A DNA stretch of 43,917 bases from Flavobacterium bizetiae (GCF_902804475.1 NZ_CADCSU010000123.1:1-43917); one strand, 5' to 3'. Positions 32,631 to 41,505 are shown, numbered from the stretch's first letter. Notes: generated by a model from the sequence alone, not told the origin. Numbers and translations are program-made.

Positions 32631-32774
32631 AATTATCAACAAAATGGAGTACTCTTTCGTTGTAGTTGTTTTTTTAAACTAAAATAAAAGCAAAAATGAT
32701 TTTTGTTTCCTTTTCCATTTAAAAATAAAGCTAAATTTAGAAATTCAGAAACGAATTAGTTTATAGAACGAATT

Positions 32775-34643
32775 ATGATAAATAAAAAAGTTTTTGTTGC
32801 AGGATTGGCTGCAACCATGCTATTTTCTGCATGTAAAACCAAAGATTTAAAAATGAATAAAAAAGAAGAAACTCCTGCTTATAGGAAAATTGTAGTATAT
32901 CAGGTTTTTACCCGTTTGTTTGGAAATAAAAATACAACCAATAAGTCCTGGGGAACGATTGAAGAAAATGGAGTTGGAAAATTTAATGATTTTACAGACA
33001 ATGCGCTTCACGAAATTAAAGATTTAGGCGTAACTTATATTTGGTATACCGGTGTTCCGCATCATGCTTTGGTGAGGGATTATAAAGCTTACGGAATTTC
33101 TGATGATGATCCGGAAGTGGTAAAAGGCCGTGCAGGATCGCCATATGCAGTAAAAGATTATTATAATGTAAATCCTGATCTGGCGTTGAATCCGGCAAAC
33201 AGATTGCAGGAATTTGAAGATTTGATTGCACGCACTCACAAAGCAGGTCTGAAAGTTATTATTGACATTGTACCGAATCACATTGCAAGAAAATATGAAG
33301 GAAAAAATAATCCTGAAGGGGTTAAGGATTTTGGTGCCGATGATGATGTAAATGTAGAATATAGCAGAAATAACAATTTTTATTATATCCCAAACAGTCA
33401 TTTTGAAATTCCGGACAATGATATTCCGTTAAATGGAGAAAAAAATCCTTTAGTAGATGGAGTGTTTGATGAGAAACCTGCAAAATGGACAGGAAACGGA
33501 TCTCGTAAAGTAAAACCGGATCAAAATGACTGGTACGAAACGGTAAAAGTAAATTACGGAGTTCGTCCTGACGGATCTAAAGATTTTCTGGAACTTCCGG
33601 CTGGATTTGATCAGAAATCGTATGAGGAACATTTTGCTTTTTGGCAGGATAAAGATGTTCCGGATTCGTGGAAGAAATTTAAATCAATCGCTTTGTATTG
33701 GACAGCAAAAGGTGTAGATGGTTTCCGATATGATATGGCCGAAATGGTTCCGTATGAATTTTGGAGTTATATGAACTCGGCGATTAAAATGAAAAATCCG
33801 AATGCTTTTTTATTGGCAGAAGTGTATAACCCAAATGAATACCGAAATTATATTCGTTTAGGAAAAATGGATTACTTGTATGATAAGGTCGAAACTTATG
33901 ATAAACTGAAAGATGTTATTCGCGGGAAATCATCTCCTGATGGATTATCGGATATTCAGAAAAGCTTGTCGGATATTGAACATAATATGCTTCATTTTTT
34001 AGATAATCATGACGAACAGCGTTTGGCTTCGCCTGAATTTGCAGGAACACCGGAAAGAGGAAAACCTTTAATGGTGGTTTCTACTACGATTAGCACATCG
34101 CCAACAATGGTTTATTTCGGGCAGGAAGTAGGAGAGGCAGGAAACGAAAATGCAGGTTTTGGGACTCGTTCCAGAACTTCTATTTTTGATTATATCGGAG
34201 TTCCTAATCACCAACGCTGGATGAATGAAGGTAAATTTGACGGTGGAAAATTATCAGATTCAGAGAAAAATCTACGTGATTTTTATAAACGATTATTAAA
34301 TTTCTCTATTAATAGCCCGGCTTTGATGGGAAGCTATCAGGAAATTCAATTTGCAAATCGTCAGAATAATGCAGGATATGATGAGTTGCTTTATTCGTAT
34401 GTTCGTTGGTCTGAAAATCAAAAACTGATTGTAGTTGCAAACTTTTCTTCTGAAAAAACAAGTGAGTTTGAATTGAAAATTCCCGCAGATATTATCTCAA
34501 AATGGAATTTGAAAGACGGTGAATATACGCTTACAGATCAATTGTATTTGCAAAATAAAACAAAACTAAATGTAAGTAATGGTGAAGGAAGGGCTAAAGT
34601 AAAAATAGCGCCATCTGAATCGTTTATTTATGAGGTGAAATAA
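32775..34643 (+). CDS. GH13 alpha-amylase-family lipoprotein
   Basis: 622 aa. The lipobox MLFSAC with Cys20 makes it a lipoprotein, probably outer-membrane or periplasmic. GH13 regions are visible: I (DIVPNHIAR), II (GVDGFRYDMAE, nucleophile Asp320), III (FLLAEVYN, acid/base Glu349) and IV (FLDNHDEQR, Asp413). The long insertion between regions I and II is unusual, and the C-terminal about 100 residues form the usual beta domain. It probably cleaves alpha-1,4-glucans or oligosaccharides; chain length and product are unknown. No SusC/SusD pair is adjacent, unlike a classical utilisation locus. A bidirectional terminator follows. Confidence 0.92.
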   Translation: MINKKVFVAGLAATMLFSACKTKDLKMNKKEETPAYRKIVVYQVFTRLFGNKNTTNKSWGTIEENGVGKFNDFTDNALHEIKDLGVTYIWYTGVPHHALVRDYKAYGISDDDPEVVKGRAGSPYAVKDYYNVNPDLALNPANRLQEFEDLIARTHKAGLKVIIDIVPNHIARKYEGKNNPEGVKDFGADDDVNVEYSRNNNFYYIPNSHFEIPDNDIPLNGEKNPLVDGVFDEKPAKWTGNGSRKVKPDQNDWYETVKVNYGVRPDGSKDFLELPAGFDQKSYEEHFAFWQDKDVPDSWKKFKSIALYWTAKGVDGFRYDMAEMVPYEFWSYMNSAIKMKNPNAFLLAEVYNPNEYRNYIRLGKMDYLYDKVETYDKLKDVIRGKSSPDGLSDIQKSLSDIEHNMLHFLDNHDEQRLASPEFAGTPERGKPLMVVSTTISTSPTMVYFGQEVGEAGNENAGFGTRSRTSIFDYIGVPNHQRWMNEGKFDGGKLSDSEKNLRDFYKRLLNFSINSPALMGSYQEIQFANRQNNAGYDELLYSYVRWSENQKLIVVANFSSEKTSEFELKIPADIISKWNLKDGEYTLTDQLYLQNKTKLNVSNGEGRAKVKIAPSESFIYEVK

Positions 34644-34659
34644 AACCTATTGAAACAAA

Positions 34660-34688
34660 AAAAAAAGGAGATTTATTCTCCTTTTTTT
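34660..34688. terminator. Bidirectional terminator
   Basis: AAAAAAAGGAGA (34660-34671), loop TTTAT, then TCTCCTTTTTTT (34677-34688). It separates the convergent GH13 gene (plus) and YwqK/MORN-like gene (minus). Confidence 0.85.
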
Positions 34689-34696
34689 GTTTCTTC

Positions 34697-35641
34697 TTAC
34701 ATCGATATTCTGGGAATTGTTTTGCCAGGCATTAGTTTGTTTTTTGAATCAAAAACTTTGCGTTCCCTGGTTTTTAGATTGTACACTTCGTAATAGATCA
34801 TCTTTCCATTTTCGTAAAAATATTCTCTTGATTCTTCTTTGTTTTCAGTTTGTTTTTTATTGATTATGCCTTTTACATAATATTCTGTACGGCTTTCATC
34901 TCCTTTATTGTAAAATATCATATCAAGAGTTCCGTCTTTATTATACAATTTATCAAATCCCTGTTTGTTATCAGCATGCCTTTTTAGAGTACCACTACTA
35001 TTGTAAACTTTAAAAATACCATCTATCGTATTGTTGTAGTCATTTATAGATCCATCTTCAAAATATACGGTTCTAATAGTATTTTTTTGATAGTCGGTTA
35101 TTCTAAAATCCTCAATTTGTTGCTCTTTTAGTTTTCCTGACGGATAAAATGATTCTTCGGTTAAAACTTTGTCTTTTAATTCTGATTGCGAAAAGATCTC
35201 ATTTTTAATGGTATTTATAGTTTTCGTTTTTACAAGTACCCCGTTTACAAAAGTAAAAGTTGATTGGTATGCCGTATTCTTAAATCTGAAATAATTCGCT
35301 TCTCCGTTTATCAAACCATTTTCATTGATTGAGAAGGTAAAATCTTCGTATTTGTTTTTAAAATGATAACGGCCTGCATTTAGAATTACAATTTCAGATT
35401 CAGCTAATTTTTCGTAAAATTTCTTTTGAACTTCTTCGCTAAATTGTTTTATGCTGTCCTGATTGGCGTATAGTTGAACATCTTCATTTTTTATTAGATA
35501 AGGTTTTGTTCTGGGATTGGTTCTGTATAAATAATACGATGACGGAAGTTCGGTTCTTTTTTGCGCAAATGAAAGAAAAGGCACAAAAGCAATTATAAAA
35601 TAAAGGATAATTCTGGTTGGTCTGTTTTGTTTCGTTTGCAT
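34697..35641 (-). CDS. Exported YwqK/MORN-like repeat protein
   Basis: 314 aa. A basic N-terminus and hydrophobic stretch (RIILYFIIAFVPFLSFAQ, about 10-27) suggest a signal peptide cut after FAQ. The C-terminal 200 residues show short repeats of the kind x-[YF]-x-x-[DN]-G-x-[LI]-x-x-x (TVYFEDGSINDYNN, KVYNSSGTLKRHADN, KLYNKDGTLDMIFYN, REYFYENGKMIYYEVYN), as in MORN and YwqK-like proteins. Such proteins are often labelled antitoxin, but no toxin is present. Function unknown. It is a single-gene unit, with an AATACATA inverted repeat upstream. Confidence 0.7.
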   Translation of the reverse strand: MQTKQNRPTRIILYFIIAFVPFLSFAQKRTELPSSYYLYRTNPRTKPYLIKNEDVQLYANQDSIKQFSEEVQKKFYEKLAESEIVILNAGRYHFKNKYEDFTFSINENGLINGEANYFRFKNTAYQSTFTFVNGVLVKTKTINTIKNEIFSQSELKDKVLTEESFYPSGKLKEQQIEDFRITDYQKNTIRTVYFEDGSINDYNNTIDGIFKVYNSSGTLKRHADNKQGFDKLYNKDGTLDMIFYNKGDESRTEYYVKGIINKKQTENKEESREYFYENGKMIYYEVYNLKTRERKVFDSKNKLMPGKTIPRISM

Positions 35642-35666
35642 CAGTTATTGATTAAGTAAATTATAG

Positions 35667-35684
35667 AATACATATTTATGTATT
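35667..35684 (-). promoter_or_regulatory. Inverted repeat upstream of the YwqK/MORN-like gene
   Basis: AATACATA (35667-35674), TT, TATGTATT (35677-35684): a perfect 8-bp inverted repeat, 26 nt before the start at 35641. It is placed like an operator in the promoter region; the protein that binds is unknown. The rest of the gap to 35840 is AT-rich without clear signals. Confidence 0.35.
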
Positions 35685-35849
35685 TTTCATCGTCTTTTTT
35701 AAATGCTAAAGAGGAAATAGAAACGATAAATATAAATTGATGATTGATACTTAACAGGGTAAATAAGTTATTTAAGTATTAGAATAGGTTTTAATATTGA
35801 AAAATAGCGCGGTAGAAAGGGAATAGGGAAGATGTAAAGCAAAAAAAAA

Positions 35850-35870
35850 CTGATACTTAAATTGTATCAG
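35850..35870 (-). terminator. Terminator after the superoxide dismutase gene
   Basis: CTGATAC (35850-35856), TTAAATT, GTATCAG (35864-35870), with nine A's on the left; on the minus strand this ends in a T run. It lies 11 nt past the SOD stop. Confidence 0.8.
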
Positions 35871-35880
35871 CTTTTATCTT

Positions 35881-36663
35881 TTATACCTTTTTGACTTTCT
35901 TTAAAGCCTCAATGTAGTTTTCGTTTACTTTTTCCCAATTAATATGTTCGTAAAAAGCATCAATATAACTTCCTTTTCTATTTTGATAATCGAGATAATA
36001 AGCATGTTCCCATAAATCGATTCCTAAAATTGGTGTTCCCGGAATGAGGGCATTTTTCATTAAAGGATTATCCTGATTATCGGTTGTAGTCACTTGTAGT
36101 TTTCCGTATCTGTCAACAACCAGCCAAACCCATCCGGATCCAAATTGCTTTGTAGCCTGACCTTTAAATTGATTGGTAAGATTAGTAAAAGAACCAAATT
36201 CTTTATTAATCGAGCCCGCAAGAGTATCTTTAGGTGTTTGTGTTTTAGGAGTCAGAACATTAAAATAAAGGGTATGATTGTAATAACCACCTGCATTTTG
36301 ACGAAGTTTTGCATTGCTGAGATCCATTTTTTTAAGGATATCTTCAATAGGCATATTTTCGAATTCAGTGTTTACAATTTCTTTATTAAAATTGTTCGTG
36401 TACGTTAAATAATGTTTAGAATAATGGGTTTCTAAAGTAAGTGTTCTTATTGCAGGAGCCAGACCATCGTATGAATAAGACAACTTAGTCATCTCAAAAG
36501 AACCAGGATCTGCTTTTACATCATTTGGTGATCCTATTGTTATTTTCTCTTCTTTAGTTGGTAACGGAACCTCTACAACTTCAGTTAATTTGTTGTTATC
36601 ATTACATGAAAATAAGAGAAAAAATGAAGCTAAAATGCTGAAATGAACAATGTATTTCTTCAT
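35881..36663 (-). CDS. Lipoprotein superoxide dismutase (Mn/Fe type)
   Basis: 260 aa. The N-terminus has a lipobox (LLFSC, Cys20), so it is probably anchored in the envelope, unlike cytosolic SodA/SodB. All four metal ligands of the Fe/Mn family are present: His80 (LETHYSKHY), His130 (AGGYYNHTLYF), Asp216 and His220 (GIDLWEHAYY). The AGGYYNH segment and Gln197 (DNQDNPLM) resemble Mn or cambialistic forms more than classical Fe-SOD. The HHxxHH helix has Tyr in two positions. It is last in the ACBP/Psd/CdsA operon, 8 nt after ACBP, so it may protect membrane lipids from superoxide. Confidence 0.93.
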   Translation of the reverse strand: MKKYIVHFSILASFFLLFSCNDNNKLTEVVEVPLPTKEEKITIGSPNDVKADPGSFEMTKLSYSYDGLAPAIRTLTLETHYSKHYLTYTNNFNKEIVNTEFENMPIEDILKKMDLSNAKLRQNAGGYYNHTLYFNVLTPKTQTPKDTLAGSINKEFGSFTNLTNQFKGQATKQFGSGWVWLVVDRYGKLQVTTTDNQDNPLMKNALIPGTPILGIDLWEHAYYLDYQNRKGSYIDAFYEHINWEKVNENYIEALKKVKKV

Positions 36664-36671
36664 AATATTAG

Positions 36672-36941
36672 TTATTTTGATGTTAGTGAATTAATGATTT
36701 CAATGTAGCATTCTTTTGCCTCATCAATAGATATATGACTAATTTGCATCCAGGCATTTGTTTTGAAAGCGTCTCTTAAATCAAAATTTTCAGATTGATT
36801 GTAGACAGCAGTCCCAAAAGTGGCCTGTTTGTAATAGGCATAAAGGCGTAGCTGCACATCTTGCGGCAGTGAGGCCTGAGTCATTTTTAAAGCCGTTTCT
36901 ACAGCCTCAGAAAAACGAGTATCTAAATCTTTTTCGCTCAT
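36672..36941 (-). CDS. Acyl-CoA-binding protein
   Basis: 89 aa, the usual size of ACBP. The signature LPQDVQLRLYAYYKQATFGTA (25-45) contains the acyl-CoA-binding Tyr34, Tyr37 and Lys38. It binds long-chain acyl-CoA in the cytoplasm and buffers it for lipid synthesis. ACBP is mainly eukaryotic and patchy in bacteria. Its place here, overlapping the Psd start region (TAATG overlap) and before the SOD gene, suggests a role in phospholipid assembly. A few positions differ from eukaryotic ACBPs (for example AWMQISHISIDEAKECYIEI). Confidence 0.88.
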   Translation of the reverse strand: MSEKDLDTRFSEAVETALKMTQASLPQDVQLRLYAYYKQATFGTAVYNQSENFDLRDAFKTNAWMQISHISIDEAKECYIEIINSLTSK

Positions 36942-37594
36942 TAAGCTTTTGTAGCAATAATCGTTTTACCGCCAATTGCTTTTTGGTTTAATACTACATT
37001 AATTGGAGTACCTAAAGGTAAAAATAAATCTACTCTTGAACCAAATTTTATGAAACCTGCATCGGTACCTTGTACAACTTGCATACCTTCCTGAGCATAA
37101 TTTACAATTCTTCGTGCTAATGCACCAGCAATTTGTCTGTATAATATTTGTCCAAAAGTTTCATTTTCGATTACAACCGTAGTTCTTTCGTTTTCTTCAC
37201 TTGCTTTTGGGTGCCATGCAACTAAAAATTTTCCAGGGTGGTATTTACTGAATTTGATGATTCCATCCATTGCATAACGCGTAACGTGTACGTTTATTGG
37301 CGACATAAAGATAGAAACCTGTAAACGCTTATCTTTAAAATATTCGCCTTCATAAACTTCTTCAATAACGACAACTTTTCCATCAACCGGAGCAAGGATC
37401 TGATCGCTGTTTCTAATTGCAATTCTTTTAGGGTTTCTAAAGAATTGTAAAATAATAATCAAAACTACCACACCAGCAATCTGAACAAGCATTCTTAGCC
37501 AGGTAATATCAATGAATTTGTCAGCAATTAAAAGTACAGCTACTGCAAATGCAGTACCTAATAAAATGGATGGGCCTCCTTCTTTATGAAACAT
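36941..37594 (-). CDS. psd: Phosphatidylserine decarboxylase family protein
   Basis: Converts phosphatidylserine to phosphatidylethanolamine. 217 aa, the short form. Cleavage at Gly185-Ser186 in FIKFGSRVDLFLPLG makes the alpha and beta chains and the pyruvoyl group. LAPVDGKVVVIEEV, IFMSPINVHVTRYAMDGI and KYHPGKFLVAW are conserved. Two hydrophobic segments (about 12-27, 34-51) anchor it in the inner membrane. It overlaps cdsA by 11 nt and the ACBP start by 1 nt, so the three are coupled. Confidence 0.93.
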   Translation of the reverse strand: MFHKEGGPSILLGTAFAVAVLLIADKFIDITWLRMLVQIAGVVVLIIILQFFRNPKRIAIRNSDQILAPVDGKVVVIEEVYEGEYFKDKRLQVSIFMSPINVHVTRYAMDGIIKFSKYHPGKFLVAWHPKASEENERTTVVIENETFGQILYRQIAGALARRIVNYAQEGMQVVQGTDAGFIKFGSRVDLFLPLGTPINVVLNQKAIGGKTIIATKA

Positions 37595-38471
37595 AGTATA
37601 AAATTTGATAAAATAAAAATATAATTGGTGCTACAAATATAACACTATCTAATCGATCTAATACGCCTCCGTGGCCAGGCATTATAGCGCCACTGTCTTT
37701 TACGCCTGCAACTCTCTTAAACTTTGATTCAATCAAATCGCCTATTGTTCCAAAAACACTTACGATTAAAGCGATGATCGTCCAGATTAGGATCGATTTA
37801 CTGCTAAATTCCGGATTAGGCTGAATGTATAGTTTTGAGATTAAAAAACCGGCAAAAGCGGCAAAAACTACTCCGCCAAGAAATCCTTCAATGGTTTTTT
37901 TAGGAGAAATGCGTTCAAATAATTTATGTTTTCCTATTGATTTTCCAACCAGATAAGCAAAAGTGTCATTGGTCCAGATTAAAACAAATAATCCAATAAT
38001 GATTTTCGGATTATAATCTTTTATACCAAAAGAAATCTTGGTAATAAAAAGAAAGGGTAACATAATGTAACCTACTAAATAAATGTATTTAGATGCCCTG
38101 CTTATTTCCTGGGTGTCATCAAATAAAAATACAATACATTTTATGGATACAATTAATGTAATGATAAGTAATATCGTAAACAAACGATCTATATCTACAG
38201 TAATTATAATATTCTCTTTTAAGAGTTTGCTAATGTAATTTTCCGTTTCGGTTTTGTAAAAACTAATTAAAGATACGGTCGAATAAAAAAGAGTAACAAA
38301 TAAAATAGAAAATATCTTATTTAGCTTTACTAAGTTGCAAAACTCATAAGTTGCAATGATTAGAAAAATGCCAAAAAGAATAATAAAGCTTTCGGTAGAA
38401 AACAGAATAGAAGTTAGTAATAAAGCGATATAAACAGCACCAGAAATGGTTCTCTTGAGTGTTTCATTCAT
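37584..38471 (-). CDS. cdsA: Phosphatidate cytidylyltransferase
   Basis: Makes CDP-diacylglycerol from phosphatidate and CTP, the branch point for phospholipids. 295 aa with about 8 membrane segments. The family signature occupies 249-273 (SKFKRVAGVKDSGAIMPGHG then GVLDR) and fits the PROSITE-type pattern S-x-x-K-R-x4-K-D-...-H-G-G-x-x-D-R exactly. Another landmark is WTNDTFAYLVGKSIGKHKLF. It lies 1 nt after the LUD gene and overlaps psd by 11 nt. Confidence 0.96.
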   Translation of the reverse strand: MNETLKRTISGAVYIALLLTSILFSTESFIILFGIFLIIATYEFCNLVKLNKIFSILFVTLFYSTVSLISFYKTETENYISKLLKENIIITVDIDRLFTILLIITLIVSIKCIVFLFDDTQEISRASKYIYLVGYIMLPFLFITKISFGIKDYNPKIIIGLFVLIWTNDTFAYLVGKSIGKHKLFERISPKKTIEGFLGGVVFAAFAGFLISKLYIQPNPEFSSKSILIWTIIALIVSVFGTIGDLIESKFKRVAGVKDSGAIMPGHGGVLDRLDSVIFVAPIIFLFYQILYYVS

Positions 38472-38472
38472 C

Positions 38473-39078
38473 TTAAAGGTCTTCTAGGAGCAATAAATAA
38501 AGATTTTTTGCAACACTTCCGTATTGTGTAAAATCCTCTTCTTTCGCTTTTTCGAAATATTTTATTGTGGTAATGTTAGTAGGATAGTCTCTTTCGTATT
38601 TTCTTTTAATGGCGCTCAGACCGTCACTCTTAATCAATTGCAACTGACTTGTAGTAGCAATAATTACAATATTTGCAGGTAATTCGTTTGGTTTGTCCTG
38701 TCTGATTTGTTTTGATGAAAATAAGATAGAACCTTCATCAGCAATTAAATTCTCGCAAGTTGCCAGTAAAAATTTTGGATTTCTTGGAGAAATGTATTGT
38801 AGTTTATTTTCTTCCAGTAAACTGAATAAGGCTGGTTCGTAGCATAAAACTTCATTTTCGAACCAATCGTTTTCTTCTAAGATGTTTTCAAATTGTTCAG
38901 CGACTTCTTGTTTGTTCTCACAATACAAAAATTTACCGCCATTTTTTTTGAAGTTAAAAATAAATCTTTCATCTATAGATAAATGATTGTCAGGAGTATG
39001 ATTCCCTCCATACTCGCTTTCATTTTCTTCATCAGAAGAGGTATCGCTAGAGCCAAATATTTTTTTGAAAAAATTCAT
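38473..39078 (-). CDS. LUD domain protein
   Basis: 201 aa. A charged acidic linker (about 10-30) precedes a domain similar to LutC/YkgG (LUD): SIDERFIFNFKKNGGKFLYC, ENLIADEGSILFSSKQIRQ, NIVIIATTSQLQLIKSDGL. LUD proteins belong to lactate-utilisation gene sets, but no lutA/lutB partners are here, and the protein is fixed in the cdsA-ftsH neighbourhood, so lactate use is doubtful. Cytoplasmic. It starts a new transcript (promoter 39116-39123) and leads into cdsA with a 1-nt gap. Confidence 0.8.
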   Translation of the reverse strand: MNFFKKIFGSSDTSSDEENESEYGGNHTPDNHLSIDERFIFNFKKNGGKFLYCENKQEVAEQFENILEENDWFENEVLCYEPALFSLLEENKLQYISPRNPKFLLATCENLIADEGSILFSSKQIRQDKPNELPANIVIIATTSQLQLIKSDGLSAIKRKYERDYPTNITTIKYFEKAKEEDFTQYGSVAKNLYLLLLEDL

Positions 39079-39115
39079 TTTATATGAAATACTTTACATG
39101 TTAATTGAAAACGTT

Positions 39116-39123
39116 CAAAGATA
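39116..39123 (-). promoter_or_regulatory. -7 box of the LUD-cdsA-psd operon
   Basis: TATCTTTG on the minus strand is an exact TAnnTTTG match, 37 nt before the LUD start. The nearest TTG (39138-39140) gives a 14-nt spacer, shorter than usual, and lies inside the terminator stem of ftsH. Confidence 0.55.
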
Positions 39124-39125
39124 AA

Positions 39126-39164
39126 AAAATCTTAATTCAAAAGGCTATTTTGAATTAAGATTTT
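39126..39164. terminator. Terminator hairpin after ftsH
   Basis: AAAATCTTAATTCAAAA (39126-39142) and its complement (39148-39164) form a perfect 17-bp stem with loop GGCTA. On the minus strand it ends in TTTTTTTAT. It separates rsfS-ftsH from the LUD-cdsA-psd-acbp-sod genes. Confidence 0.75.
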
Positions 39165-39192
39165 AAAAAATATTACATATTTATTGAATTGT

Positions 39193-41118
39193 TTACGAAA
39201 CCACTTCTTCTAAATTTTTATCAAAAGTACGTTTTCCGAAAATTGTTTCTAAGTCATCTTTAAAAATAACTTCTTTTTCAATTAATATATCAGCTAGTTG
39301 ATTTAGCTTGTCTTTGTTTTCTTCAAGAATTTGAATAGCTCTTTGGTATTGACCTTCAATTAATTCTGAAATTTCTTTGTCAATAATTTTAGCCGTTTCG
39401 TCAGAATATGGTTTAGAGAAGTTGTATTCGCTTTGACCAGTTGAATCGTAATAAGTAACATTTCCGATTTTTTCATTCAAACCGTAAATAGTTACCATGG
39501 CACGAGCCTGACGTGTAACTTTTTCTAAATCGCTTAATGCACCAGTCGAAATTCTGTCAAAAGTTACCTTTTCAGCAGCTCTTCCTCCCATAGTAGCACA
39601 CATTTCGTCTAGCATTTGGTCAGTTCTCACAATTTGTCTTTCTTCCGGAAGGTACCATGCAGCTCCTAAACTTTGTCCACGAGGTACAATAGTTACTTTA
39701 ATAAGTGGTGCAGCATGCTCTAACATCCAGCTTACAGTCGCGTGACCAGCTTCGTGAATAGCGATTGCTCTTTTCTCTTCTGGAGTAATAATTTTATTTT
39801 TCTTTTCAAGACCACCAATGATTCTGTCAACAGCATCTAAGAAATCTTGTCTGTCTACAGCAGTTTTGTTATTACGTGCAGCAATTAATGCAGCTTCGTT
39901 ACAAACGTTTGCTATATCAGCACCAGAGAATCCCGGAGTTTGTTTTGCTAAGAAATCAAGGTCAAGACCTTCTACTTTTTTAATAGGCGCTAAGTGTACT
40001 GCGAATATTTCAGCTCTTTCGCGAATGTCCGGTAAATCAACAAAAATTTGTCTGTCGAAACGTCCGGCACGCATTAAAGCTTTATCAAGTACATCAGCTC
40101 TGTTTGTTGCAGCCAGAACAATTACGTTAGAGTTTGTACCAAAACCATCCATTTCTGTCAGTAATTGGTTCAGAGTATTTTCTCTTTCGTCATTTCCGCC
40201 TGACATATTGCTTTTTCCTCTTGCTCTACCAACAGCATCAATCTCATCGATGAAGATGATAGCAGGAGATTTTTCTTTAGCTTGTTTAAATAAGTCACGA
40301 ACACGTGAAGCACCAACTCCTACGAACATCTCTACGAAATCAGAACCTGATAAAGAGAAGAAAGGTACCTGAGCTTCTCCGGCAACTGCTTTTGCTAATA
40401 ATGTTTTACCGGTTCCGGGAGGTCCTACAAGTAAAGCTCCTTTAGGAATTTTACCTCCAAGATTTGTGTATTTTTCAGGGTTTTTAAGGAATTCTACAAT
40501 TTCTTGTATTTCTTCTTTAGCACCTTCTAAACCTGCAACATCTTTAAATGTAGTTTTAATGTCTGTTTTCTCATCAAACAATTTCGCTTTCGATTTTCCA
40601 ATGTTAAAGATTTGTCCGCCACCGCCACCTGCGCCACCTGACATTTTACGCATAATGAAAATCCAAACACCAATAATGATGATGATAGGAAGTAAGCTTA
40701 TTAGAATATCGCTCCAGTTATTTTTTTGAAGAAAATTAAAATCTTTCAGTTTACCTTCAGCAACTGCTTTTTCTAATTTAGTTTGAAAAATCTGGTCGTT
40801 ACCAATTTCTAAAGTATAATGAGGACCTTTATTTGGTCTTTCAAAAATATCTTTAGCTACTTTTTTATTCGCAGCGTCTTTAAGTGCGGCAGCATTTAAA
40901 TATACTTCAGCTTCAGCCTTATTGTATACGTTTACTTTTTCAATCTCACCTTTTTCTAATAATACGTTGAATTTAGAAGAGGTTAATTGTGCAGGCTCGC
41001 TTAAATTTGATCCTCCGGTTGCAAAACTTATAAATAAAAAAACTAGAAGTATTGCGGTATATATTAACCAAGGACTTATTTTAAATTTACTCGGATTTGG
41101 ATTATTATCTTTAGCCAT
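39193..41118 (-). CDS. ftsH: ATP-dependent zinc metalloprotease FtsH
   Basis: Membrane-anchored AAA+ protease that degrades damaged membrane proteins and short-lived regulators. 641 aa. TM1 at about 17-34, periplasmic part about 35-135, TM2 about 137-156. Walker A GPPGTGKT (232-239), Walker B IIFIDEIDAVGRARG, the second-region-of-homology RAGRFDRQ (350-357) and the zinc motif HEAGH (455-459) are intact; the third ligand Asp is in SDLEKVTRQA. It follows rsfS by 15 nt. A Gly-rich linker (159-168) lies after TM2. Confidence 0.97.
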   Translation of the reverse strand: MAKDNNPNPSKFKISPWLIYTAILLVFLFISFATGGSNLSEPAQLTSSKFNVLLEKGEIEKVNVYNKAEAEVYLNAAALKDAANKKVAKDIFERPNKGPHYTLEIGNDQIFQTKLEKAVAEGKLKDFNFLQKNNWSDILISLLPIIIIIGVWIFIMRKMSGGAGGGGGQIFNIGKSKAKLFDEKTDIKTTFKDVAGLEGAKEEIQEIVEFLKNPEKYTNLGGKIPKGALLVGPPGTGKTLLAKAVAGEAQVPFFSLSGSDFVEMFVGVGASRVRDLFKQAKEKSPAIIFIDEIDAVGRARGKSNMSGGNDERENTLNQLLTEMDGFGTNSNVIVLAATNRADVLDKALMRAGRFDRQIFVDLPDIRERAEIFAVHLAPIKKVEGLDLDFLAKQTPGFSGADIANVCNEAALIAARNNKTAVDRQDFLDAVDRIIGGLEKKNKIITPEEKRAIAIHEAGHATVSWMLEHAAPLIKVTIVPRGQSLGAAWYLPEERQIVRTDQMLDEMCATMGGRAAEKVTFDRISTGALSDLEKVTRQARAMVTIYGLNEKIGNVTYYDSTGQSEYNFSKPYSDETAKIIDKEISELIEGQYQRAIQILEENKDKLNQLADILIEKEVIFKDDLETIFGKRTFDKNLEEVVS

Positions 41119-41133
41119 TAGAGAAAGTTTCTT

Positions 41134-41505
41134 TTAGTATTTGTTTTCGATTGTAGTTATTTTGGCGTCACCCCAAAGGCTCTCGATATTATAGTATTCG
41201 CGAATATGTTTCTGGAAAACGTGTACAACAATGTGCACATAATCCATAAGAACCCATTCTGCGTTATCGGTTCCTTCTACGTGCCACGGTTTATCTTTTA
41301 AGTCTTTAGATACTGTTTTTTGAATTGAGCTTACAATGGCGTTAACTTGGGTATTTGAGTTTCCGTTGCAAATAACAAAATAGTCACAAACTGCCGTGTC
41401 TATATCTCTTAAGTCAAGAATATCGATGTCATTACCTTTTACTTCTTCAATCCCTTTGATTATGTTCGCCAATAGAACATCATTGTTAATAGTCTTTTTC
41501 GCCAT
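41134..41505 (-). CDS. rsfS: Ribosome silencing factor
   Basis: 123 aa. RsfS/RsfA binds L14 of the 50S subunit and blocks joining with 30S in starvation. The core CDYFVICNGNSNTQVNAIVS (39-58), PWHVEGTDNAEWVLMDYVHI and VVHVFQKHIREYYNIESLWG match the family. It is followed by ftsH after 15 nt and is divergent from birA across a 93-nt gap. A possible promoter is at 41536-41567. Confidence 0.95.
   Translation of the reverse strand: MAKKTINNDVLLANIIKGIEEVKGNDIDILDLRDIDTAVCDYFVICNGNSNTQVNAIVSSIQKTVSKDLKDKPWHVEGTDNAEWVLMDYVHIVVHVFQKHIREYYNIESLWGDAKITTIENKY

Noticed and set aside
34697..35641. Toxin-antitoxin pair including the YwqK-like protein
   Set aside because: It has a signal peptide and no adjacent small gene that could be a toxin; the antitoxin label rests only on family naming.
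38473..39078. Lactate-utilisation operon
   Set aside because: Only a single LUD-domain protein is present; no LutA/LutB iron-sulfur proteins or lactate permease are nearby.
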